From Tannerellaceae bacterium (GTDB lineage Bacteria > Bacteroidota > Bacteroidia > Bacteroidales > Tannerellaceae): a stretch of 6,010 nucleotides of DNA. The translations under genes and the position numbers were made by a program. The notes under the pieces were generated by a model, which ran no database searches, was not told the origin of the DNA, and saw nothing but the letters and a program-made list of their open reading frames with translations. Shown here in pieces: positions 1 through 5,007 of this stretch (positions within the stretch are counted from its first letter, which is position 1; each line of letters begins with the position of its first letter). The DNA lies in the NCBI GenBank assembly GCA_031284275.1, contig JAITAD010000025.1, positions 1-6,010 of the forward strand, written 5' to 3'.

Positions 1-40
1 TAAATATAGAAACCGAAATAATCATAAACAGACAACTCCT

Positions 41-829
41 ATGAAAGATAATTGGATAAACGACAGTATCTTGGGATACTATGACTGGCTCCGAAGCAAA
101 ACATATACCTTGCAAGACCGGGAAACAGGATGGTATGTCATTACTACACCGTTTGTTGGCTTATTCAACGACAACATAGAGATTTATGCTCAATCACAGG
201 ATGACAAAATACTTTTGTCGGATGATGCTCAGACACTTTCCAATTTAAAATTGCTCGGGGCATCTCTCACGTCGTCTCCCAAAAGAAAGGAGTGGTTGGA
301 TATGATATTGCTCAACTATGGTGTGGAGTTGAATGACGATGAGCTTCGCATTTGTGGCTATAGGAAAGATTTTAATCAAAAAATGCACAATCTACTCTGT
401 GCTATATCAGAAATATCGGATATAGCCATGTTGGCGAAAAATACCGTATCGTCTTTGTTCAGGGAGAATGTGAGAGATTTTTTCGACGAACAAAACATCA
501 TATACACACCCCAATTTATTGCCAAAGGGAGTACGGGAATAGAGTTCAATTTTGATTTTCAAATTGCAGGGAGGGAAAGTGAGCTGGTCATCAAGTCATT
601 CAATTCGCTGAATAAAATAAATGTACCCACTTTTCTATTCGGTTGGGAGGATGTTAAAGCCATGCGAGAGAAGATATCCGGCAAGAAATTGAAAGGAGTA
701 GCCATCATAAATGACATTGATAAAGAATTGAAACCGGAGTATATTTCCGCTTTTGAGAGCAAGAGCACTGAACTCGTCACATGGAGTCAGCGCCATAAAC
801 CGGAGATGTTACAAAAATTGGCAGCCTGA
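41..829 (+). CDS. DUF1828/DUF1829 domain-containing protein, function unknown
   Basis: This 262-residue protein has no predicted signal peptide or membrane segment. Residues about 30-120 resemble DUF1828: a TPF...NDNIEIY stretch is followed by the LLSDDAQTL turn near residues 58-65, where the family usually has a (I/L)xDDG-type motif. Residues about 155-250 resemble DUF1829, and the two domains are commonly fused in this order. No biochemical role is established for the family as far as I know. The ATG at 41 is the natural start because it precedes the first conserved segment. No Shine-Dalgarno site and no clear TAnnTTTG promoter are visible in the 40 bases upstream, so transcription may begin outside the window. 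The gene is clearly more AT-rich than everything downstream and uses A/T-ending codons, which suggests horizontal acquisition. The domain call rests on recalled sequence patterns and is moderately sure. Confidence 0.8.
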   Translation: MKDNWINDSILGYYDWLRSKTYTLQDRETGWYVITTPFVGLFNDNIEIYAQSQDDKILLSDDAQTLSNLKLLGASLTSSPKRKEWLDMILLNYGVELNDDELRICGYRKDFNQKMHNLLCAISEISDIAMLAKNTVSSLFRENVRDFFDEQNIIYTPQFIAKGSTGIEFNFDFQIAGRESELVIKSFNSLNKINVPTFLFGWEDVKAMREKISGKKLKGVAIINDIDKELKPEYISAFESKSTELVTWSQRHKPEMLQKLAA

Positions 830-838
830 TATGCTTTC

Positions 839-857
839 TCCCGACTGTATAGTGGGA
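839..857 (+). other. Small hairpin after the DUF1828 gene, possible weak terminator
   Basis: TCCC (839-842) plus ACT (844-846) can pair with AGT (851-853) plus GGGA (854-857), leaving one bulged G and a four-base loop. No T-run follows, so it is not a convincing intrinsic terminator. It overlaps the expected -33 region of the argD promoter. It may be incidental. Confidence 0.2.
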
Positions 858-882
858 TAACGGCTACGGAAGACTACCTTTG
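852..882 (+). promoter_or_regulatory. Bacteroidota-type promoter of argD
   Basis: TACCTTTG at 875-882 matches the Bacteroidota -7 consensus TAnnTTTG exactly. Exactly 20 nt upstream, GTG at 852-854 is a one-mismatch version of the -33 TTG. Transcription would start near 888-890, giving a leader of about 22 nt before the argD ATG at 912. The -7 box runs into a short perfect palindrome, TTTGCG-g-CGCAAA (879-891), at the expected start site, which could be an operator or chance. The promoter call is based on motif and position only. Confidence 0.6.
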
Positions 883-911
883 CGGCGCAAAATCAAAAAA
901 AGCGACCTGTC

Positions 912-2033
912 ATGAAATTATTCGATGTTTACCCCCTTTTCGACATTGAGATTGTTCGCGGAAGCGGCGTCAAGGTCTGGGACAAGGCAGGGAACGAGTA
1001 CCTCGACTTTTACGGCGGGCACGCCGTCATCTCCATCGGCCACGCACATCCCCGCTATTTGCAAGCCATTACCCGACAGGTACAGCAGCTCGGATTCTAC
1101 TCCAACTCCGTCGTCAACAGCCTGCAGCAGCAGTTCGCCGACAGGCTCGGCAAAGCCTCCGGTTACGACGACTATGCCCTTTTCCTCATCAACACCGGTG
1201 CCGAAGCCAGCGAGAACGCCCTCAAGCTCGCCTCCTTCCATAACGGACGACGCAGAGTGATAGCCTTTAGCAAGGCTTTTCACGGCCGCACTTCCGCCGC
1301 CGTGCGCGTCACCGACAATCCCGCCATCGTTGCACCCCTCAATGAGCGCCTTGACGTCACCCACCTCCCCCTCAACGACGCCGACGCCGTCGAGGACGAA
1401 CTCCGACGTGGCGACGTCTCTTCCGTCATCATCGAAGCTATACAGGGCGTGGCCGGCATACGCATGGCCACCGACGACTTCCTCAGGCAGCTTCGGCTCC
1501 TCTGTACCCGTTACGACACCCCACTCATCCTCGACGAGATACAGTCGGGATACTGCCGTAGCGGCCGTTTTTTCGCCCACCAGTACGCCGATATCCGTCC
1601 CGACATCATCACCGTCGCCAAAGGCATCGCCAACGGCTTCCCGATGGCCGCCGTCCTCATCAGCCCCCTTTTCAAGCCCGTACACGGGATGCTCGGGACC
1701 ACTTTCGGCGGCAACCACCTCGCCTGTGCCGCCGCTTTGGCCGTCCTTGACGTCATCGAAGAAGAGCAGTTGTTAGACAACGTCAATCACCTCAGCCGCT
1801 ACCTCATGCAGGAACTGCGCCGCCTCCCCCGCATCAGAGAAGTGAGAGGGCGCGGACTGATGATAGGCCTCGAACTCGAAGAACCCGTCAAGGAAGTACG
1901 CCGTCGTCTGCTTTTCGAAGAGCATGTCTTCACCGGCGTATCCGGCGAGCGCACCATCCGGCTCCTGCCCCCCCTCTGCCTCCGTCTGACGGACGCCGAA
2001 GACTTCATCCGACGGCTGCGTAACGTCCTGTGA
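912..2033 (+). CDS. argD: N-acetyl/N-succinylornithine aminotransferase (class III PLP aminotransferase)
   Basis: This cytoplasmic PLP enzyme converts N-acylglutamate semialdehyde to N-acylornithine in arginine biosynthesis, with glutamate as amino donor. At 373 residues it has full family length. Visible motifs are NTGAEASENALKLA (about 94-107, phosphate loop), the F-H-G at 123-125 that stacks on the cofactor, DEIQSGYCRSG (208-218, Asp208 to the pyridine nitrogen), Lys237 in ITVAKG (Schiff-base lysine), GTTFGGN (262-268) and Arg350 in IRLLPPL. The start MKLFDVYPLFDI is typical of the Bacteroidales ArgD proteins I recall. In Bacteroides fragilis the pathway uses N-succinyl rather than N-acetyl intermediates, so succinylornithine is a plausible substrate here; this is inferred from lineage, not read from the sequence. 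Its stop overlaps the start of the next gene by four bases (GTGA), indicating cotranscription. No other arg gene lies in the window. Confidence 0.93.
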   Translation: MKLFDVYPLFDIEIVRGSGVKVWDKAGNEYLDFYGGHAVISIGHAHPRYLQAITRQVQQLGFYSNSVVNSLQQQFADRLGKASGYDDYALFLINTGAEASENALKLASFHNGRRRVIAFSKAFHGRTSAAVRVTDNPAIVAPLNERLDVTHLPLNDADAVEDELRRGDVSSVIIEAIQGVAGIRMATDDFLRQLRLLCTRYDTPLILDEIQSGYCRSGRFFAHQYADIRPDIITVAKGIANGFPMAAVLISPLFKPVHGMLGTTFGGNHLACAAALAVLDVIEEEQLLDNVNHLSRYLMQELRRLPRIREVRGRGLMIGLELEEPVKEVRRRLLFEEHVFTGVSGERTIRLLPPLCLRLTDAEDFIRRLRNVL

Positions 2034-2938
2034 GATATCGCACCTTTTCCGATTTCCTGAGGCAACATTTCCCCGCCCACAAGGTACAGAAGATTGCCGT
2101 CGACGCCGGTTTCGGCTGTCCCAACCGAGACGGCGCGAAAGGTTTCGGAGGATGCACCTATTGCGCCGACGACACCTTCACCCCGCCCACCCTTACCCTC
2201 GAAGACGGCATCCGCCGATTCTCCGGTAAGTATCCCGCCATGAAATACCTCGTCTATTTCCAGAACCACACCAACACCTATGCCCCCGTAGATATCCTTC
2301 GTCGGAAGTACGAAAAAGCCTTAGGCGGCCCCGATGTCGTCGGTTTGGTCATCGGCACGCGCCCCGACTGTCTCGGAGACGACATCGTCGATTACCTTGC
2401 CGATATTTCCCGCCGATATTTCCTCCTCGTCGAAATCGGCCTTGAGACCACCTCCGACATGACCCTCCGCCGCATCAACCGACGCCACACGTGGGAAGAA
2501 GCTTGCCATGCCGTGCGACGCCTTGCCGCCTGCGGTATCCACGTCGGCGCACACCTCATCCTCGGACTCCCCGGCGAGACCCCCGCCGACTGCCTCCGAC
2601 ATGCCGACCGCCTCGCCGCTCTACCCCTCGCCACCCTCAAGCTGCACCGGCTTCAGCTCATCCGCCACACCCCGATGGCCGACGAGTACCTCGCCCGACC
2701 CGACGATTTCCACCTCTTCACCCTCGACGAATACATCGACCTCGTCATCCACTTCCTCCAACGCACCCCCGCAAGCGTCGCCTTTGACCGTTTCGTCGCC
2801 CAGTCACCTCCCGACCGCCTCCTCCTCCCTGACCAAGGACTGAAAAACTACCGTTTCACCGCACTCCTCCAACGTCGCCTTACCGAGTGCGACACCTTTC
2901 AAGGCGCAGCCCTTCACCCTCGAAATACCGAGAAGTAG
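2030..2938 (+). CDS. TIGR01212-family radical SAM protein (YhcC/YtqA type)
   Basis: This 302-residue radical SAM protein belongs to the Elp3-like TIGR01212 group, which includes E. coli YhcC and B. subtilis YtqA. The 4Fe-4S cluster and SAM site is C30-PNRDG...GGC42-TYC45, the CX11CX2C spacing of this group rather than the common CX3CX2C. Other family landmarks are YFQNHTNTYAP (76-86), IGTRPDCL (108-115), VEIGLET (134-140) and HLILGLPGET (175-184). The length matches the family, and the substrate and product are not known to me. The start is GTG at 2030, whose bases also form the argD stop (GTGA), so translation is probably coupled. Upstream starts would lie inside argD, and this start gives the family N-terminus (RYRTFSDFLRQHFP). 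The operon link to argD may be transcriptional convenience, not shared function. Confidence 0.9.
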   Translation: MRYRTFSDFLRQHFPAHKVQKIAVDAGFGCPNRDGAKGFGGCTYCADDTFTPPTLTLEDGIRRFSGKYPAMKYLVYFQNHTNTYAPVDILRRKYEKALGGPDVVGLVIGTRPDCLGDDIVDYLADISRRYFLLVEIGLETTSDMTLRRINRRHTWEEACHAVRRLAACGIHVGAHLILGLPGETPADCLRHADRLAALPLATLKLHRLQLIRHTPMADEYLARPDDFHLFTLDEYIDLVIHFLQRTPASVAFDRFVAQSPPDRLLLPDQGLKNYRFTALLQRRLTECDTFQGAALHPRNTEK

Positions 2939-2974
2939 GTATGTTTCTTCGCCGTAAATACCAAATTATGGGTA

Positions 2975-3005
2975 TTGCGCGCTGCGACAATCTCCCCCAC
3001 CTTTG
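2975..3005 (+). promoter_or_regulatory. Promoter-like sequence with no downstream protein gene
   Basis: TTG at 2975-2977 is followed after exactly 20 nt by CACCTTTG (2998-3005), one mismatch from TAnnTTTG. This is the same spacing as the strong promoter at 4858-4888. No plus-strand gene follows, only a terminator ending at 3096. It either drives a short RNA or is a chance match. Confidence 0.45.
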
Positions 3006-3011
3006 CACCCG

Positions 3012-3096
3012 AATTAAATCTTTCTCTTTATACATCTTACCATAGACAGACAGAGACGTGAGTGAGCCGTTGATGGTCCGCTCACGTCGTTTTTTT
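3012..3096 (+). ncRNA. Candidate small RNA of about 85 nt
   Basis: The proposed RNA runs from about 7 nt after the CACCTTTG box to the end of the T-run of the terminator. Its 5' half is A/U-rich and looks unstructured (GAATTAAATC, TTTCTCTTTATAC), followed by a repeated AGACAGACAGA tract and then the terminator hairpin. No credible reading frame fits: the only ATG (3072-3074) lies inside the hairpin loop. The 3' end is well supported, but the 5' end depends wholly on the promoter match. The alternative is that this is simply the 3' untranslated region of the argD operon. Confidence 0.3.
3055..3096 (+). terminator. Intrinsic terminator after the argD-radical SAM operon
   Basis: GACGTGAG (3055-3062) pairs perfectly with CTCACGTC (3081-3088), and a single G separates the stem from seven T's (3090-3096). 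A competing hairpin is possible because GTGAG occurs twice: GTGAGC (3062-3067) can pair with GCTCAC (3080-3085). The first form abuts the T-run and is the likely terminator. It lies between convergent operons. On the minus strand no T-run follows the stem, so it should act mainly on plus-strand transcripts. Confidence 0.8.
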
Positions 3097-3112
3097 GGCA
3101 GAGGCAGGCAGG

Positions 3113-3148
3113 GGTAGGGTGGGAGAGAGGGATAGGGTGGGAGAGAGG
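3113..3148. repeat. 18-bp tandem repeat, two copies, purine-rich on the plus strand
   Basis: Copy 1 (3113-3130) and copy 2 (3131-3148) match at 17 of 18 positions; the unit is G(G/A)TAGGGTGGGAGAGAGG. Copy 2 ends two bases before the stop codon of the PP2C gene (3151-3153). On the minus strand the tract is pyrimidine-rich and lies at the start of the operon's 3' untranslated region. Its number of G runs is notable, but the runs are only three bases long. Confidence 0.85.
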
Positions 3149-3150
3149 AC

Positions 3151-3957
3151 TCAGACGAACGAATAGAAGAACGACAGCAGGTTCTGCCGCAGCCCTGCCG
3201 CCGAATTGTGGAGATTGCAGACCGGGACGATATAGAAAGAGTAATTGTCGCGAGAGCGGAGGCTGCAAGCCTCGACGAGGTGATCCTTGATATCGTCCGC
3301 CGAGCGGCTACCGTCGAAGAGACCTGTCAGCGTCTCCTCCGTGACAGCTTCCAGGACACCGTCGGTACAGAGGAAGAAGTCATCCCCCTCTTTCACGTCA
3401 TAGAGAACCTGCACCTCCACATCCACCGGGCGGCTGCTGCCTTCGATAGCTTTGAGGATAACGTTACGTTTGGGGTGGCTGTACATCTCTTCGCGGCTTA
3501 TCCGACCCAGTCTGACCCACGAATTGACCAGAGAATGGTCTTCGGTACGGTAGCGGATACTCCCCTCCCGAAACTGGTAGATACGGCTGTCGCCCGCGTG
3601 AGCCACGAGGGCATAGCCGTTGCCCACGTAGAGCAGCGTCAGCGTCGTCGCCATACCATGGGCTTCCGGGTGGGCGGCGATATAGTTGTCGAAGCAACTC
3701 TCGGCGTAACAGACAGCTTTCCGAACGAACGCCGGAGTAGGGTCACCCTCCAGGAAGGTAGAAAAGTAAGACTGGATGGACTCGCACGCCAGGGCGCTCG
3801 CCACCTCCCCTTTCGCCGAGCCGCCCACCCCGTCGCACACGAGGAACAGGCGGTGGCGTTGGGAGAGCGTCTCCGGCTGAGGGTAGAGCGCATCCTCGTT
3901 TTGCAGGCGGCTGCCCGCATCGCTGATGGCACAAGGTTTGTCTGTCACCGTGTTCAT
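3151..3957 (-). CDS. PP2C-family (PPM) protein serine/threonine phosphatase
   Basis: This 268-residue metal-dependent phosphatase removes phosphate from Ser/Thr residues; no transmembrane segment is evident. All main PPM motifs are present in order: R17-LQNED22, LVCDGVGGSAKG (40-50, metal ligand Asp42), the GMATTLTL block (101-108), HAGDSRIY (120-127), TEDHSLV (138-144), LCTDGV (196-201, metal ligand Asp199) and SRDNYSF (235-241, metal ligand Asp237). It should therefore be catalytically competent. Residues 248-268 form an extra tail beyond the last conserved strand, ending in the hydrophobic LLSFFYSFV; its role is unknown. The gene is the last of a three-gene unit, 32 bp downstream of the FHA gene, so its substrates may include ligands of that FHA protein. 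No partner kinase is present in the window. The start ATG precedes the first motif directly, leaving no room for a missing N-terminal domain. Confidence 0.93.
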   Translation of the reverse strand: MNTVTDKPCAISDAGSRLQNEDALYPQPETLSQRHRLFLVCDGVGGSAKGEVASALACESIQSYFSTFLEGDPTPAFVRKAVCYAESCFDNYIAAHPEAHGMATTLTLLYVGNGYALVAHAGDSRIYQFREGSIRYRTEDHSLVNSWVRLGRISREEMYSHPKRNVILKAIEGSSRPVDVEVQVLYDVKEGDDFFLCTDGVLEAVTEETLTGLFDGSRSADDIKDHLVEACSLRSRDNYSFYIVPVCNLHNSAAGLRQNLLSFFYSFV

Positions 3958-3989
3958 TAGAGCTGTTTCACTTTCTCTCGACCTGCGGT

Positions 3990-4511
3990 TTACCCCTTGA
4001 AGCGAAGCAGCGTATGTCCGATGATGATTTCGTCGTCATCACTCAGGACGGCCACTTCGTCTGAACTCAGGAAACTGCCCTTATACAACGTCCGGTTACG
4101 GCTCTTATTATCCGACAGATAGTGTTTATACCCCCCCCGTTCGTCTTTGACCACTTCGAGGCGGATATGCGCCCGGCTCATCGACTTGTCGTTCGTCACT
4201 ATGGCAAGGGTCGCCACCGAGGTAGGAGACTGCCGGCCTATGATATGGACACCTTCTTGCAGGGGGAAGCTTTGTTCGGGAGTATGGGCGTCACCCACGA
4301 CGATGATTTGCCCCACCCCCTTTGCTTTGGTCGGACGTAGCAACACCGTATCGCCGTCGTTACCCCTTTCGGAGGAGGCAGCGATATTCAGCAGAGAGAC
4401 AGGTACCGCCTTACGGCACGACGGACAATTGAACGAGCGGAGGCCCGAAGGCAGCTTCCGCTCGTCTATCTTCAAACCCACGTTGCAGTGCGGGCAACGC
4501 AGAGGAATCAT
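3990..4511 (-). CDS. Zinc-ribbon plus FHA domain protein
   Basis: This 173-residue cytoplasmic protein has two parts. Residues 1-40 form a probable zinc ribbon, with Cys pairs C6-PHC9 and C29-PSC32, similar to the MJ0042-type finger. Residues about 68-173 form a forkhead-associated domain, which binds phosphothreonine peptides. Its key residues are all visible: G92-R93, S112-R113-A-H115 and N139 in the SRNRT turn (Asn binding the peptide backbone), ending in IIIGHTLLRFKG. A linker of about 30 residues joins the two. The ATG overlaps the stop of the upstream acidic gene by four bases (ATGA), so the two are probably translationally coupled. The PP2C phosphatase follows after 32 bp. The pairing with PP2C suggests that it reads a Ser/Thr phosphorylation signal, but the ligand is not known. 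Confidence 0.9.
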   Translation of the reverse strand: MIPLRCPHCNVGLKIDERKLPSGLRSFNCPSCRKAVPVSLLNIAASSERGNDGDTVLLRPTKAKGVGQIIVVGDAHTPEQSFPLQEGVHIIGRQSPTSVATLAIVTNDKSMSRAHIRLEVVKDERGGYKHYLSDNKSRNRTLYKGSFLSSDEVAVLSDDDEIIIGHTLLRFKG

Positions 4512-4822
4512 GCAATCACGATAATGTCGTCGGCCATGCCGCTATCCCACTCAGGGGCAGACATATCCAAGGTATCGCTTTCGGAGAGCAGAGAACTTTC
4601 GTCGGAGAGCATGATATAGTCATCCCCCGCTATTTCGGCGATGCCGTCGGCGACGTTTTCGTCGATGACGACCGCATCGGCCGGAAGATTCTCGCTGTCT
4701 GCCGTTGCGATACCTGTCGGTTCGCAGTCTACCGTTACGGCGTCTGCCGGAAGGATGTCGGACGGAAAGATGTCGGCAGCGCCCTCCATACCTGCCAAGT
4801 TGCGGCTATCGTCTGTTGTCAT
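4508..4822 (-). CDS. Small very acidic protein, first gene of the FHA-PP2C operon, function unknown
   Basis: I recognise no family. With the start at 4822 it has 104 residues: 26 Asp/Glu against one Arg and no Lys, giving a strongly negative protein. It carries a 22-residue repeat, S(D/E)xLPADAV(T/V)(V/I)D...GIA, at about residues 21-39 and 43-62, then a Ser/Asp-rich stretch (LSDESSLLSESD) and a hydrophobic end (DDIIVIA). An earlier in-frame ATG at 4966 would give 152 residues. I prefer 4822 because a near-perfect promoter lies at 4858-4888, inside the longer frame, and because the extra 48 residues are basic and mixed in composition, unlike the rest. The stop overlaps the FHA start (ATGA). 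Acidic Ser/Thr-rich sequence would suit a phosphorylated FHA ligand, but that is inference. Existence of the gene is likely, function open. Confidence 0.7.
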   Translation of the reverse strand: MTTDDSRNLAGMEGAADIFPSDILPADAVTVDCEPTGIATADSENLPADAVVIDENVADGIAEIAGDDYIMLSDESSLLSESDTLDMSAPEWDSGMADDIIVIA

Positions 4823-4857
4823 GATGCCTGTAGATTGGTCTTCGTCTTTAATGGCGG

Positions 4858-4888
4858 CAAAGGTAGCCGGTTCGCTTTTGACTGTCAA
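4858..4888 (-). promoter_or_regulatory. Promoter of the acidic protein-FHA-PP2C operon
   Basis: Read on the minus strand, TTG (4888-4886) is followed after 20 nt by TACCTTTG (4865-4858), an exact fit to the Bacteroidota -33/-7 consensus. Transcription would start near 4850, leaving a leader of roughly 28 nt before the ATG at 4822. Further upstream on the same strand lies a run of eight A's (4920-4913), which could act as an UP-like element. This match decides the start of the acidic gene. Confidence 0.7.
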
Positions 4889-4925
4889 GAGAGAGCAGAG
4901 AATATTTTCGGATTTTTTTTCTTCC

Positions 4926-4942
4926 CGCAGATTGTATCTGCG
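4926..4942. promoter_or_regulatory. Perfect inverted repeat, candidate operator between divergent promoters
   Basis: CGCAGAT (4926-4932) and ATCTGCG (4936-4942) are perfect inverted arms separated by TGT. The site lies 37 nt upstream of the minus-strand -33 element and about 31 nt upstream of the plus-strand -7 box at 4974, in the divergent intergenic region. Neither strand has a T-run just after it, so it is not an intrinsic terminator. A dimeric HTH regulator is the natural type of binder, and the adjacent LuxR-type regulator is the obvious but unproven candidate. Confidence 0.5.
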
Positions 4943-4973
4943 CAATAAAGGAGTTTTCCGCTGCAAGATTGTG

Positions 4974-4981
4974 TACTTTTG
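4974..4981 (+). promoter_or_regulatory. -7 element of the LuxR-type regulator gene
   Basis: TACTTTTG matches TAnnTTTG exactly. Transcription would start near 4988, about 20 nt before the GTG at 5008. No good TTG is found 19-21 nt upstream, so the promoter may be weak or depend on an activator bound upstream, for example at the inverted repeat at 4926-4942. Confidence 0.5.
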
Positions 4982-5007
4982 GAGGCCGAAGATAAAAGCT
5001 TTTCAGG

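Noticed and set aside
918..1718. Long open frame (266 codons) on the minus strand opposite argD
   Set aside because: It is fully antisense to a clear aminotransferase, has low-complexity Gly/Val/Asp-rich sequence and shows no motif. It is explained by the GC-rich codon use of argD.
1799..2269. Minus-strand frame across the argD/radical SAM junction
   Set aside because: It overlaps two well-supported genes and is Arg/Ser-rich without motifs.
3113..3148. The tandem repeat as a CRISPR array or G-quadruplex
   Set aside because: Two adjacent copies without spacers are not a CRISPR array. The G runs are short and unevenly spaced, so a quadruplex is not a supported call.
3014..3268. 84-codon minus-strand frame that includes the terminator and the tandem repeat
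   Set aside because: It lies in a different frame from the PP2C gene, overlaps its end and the terminator hairpin, and is low-complexity.
3208..3960. 250-codon plus-strand frame opposite the PP2C gene
   Set aside because: It covers almost exactly the PP2C gene, whose motifs are all intact. The antisense translation is Arg/Val-rich without any recognisable domain.
4926..4942. The inverted repeat read as a terminator
   Set aside because: The T-run at 4913-4920 precedes the stem on the plus strand and reads as A's on the minus strand, so neither direction gives hairpin followed by T's.
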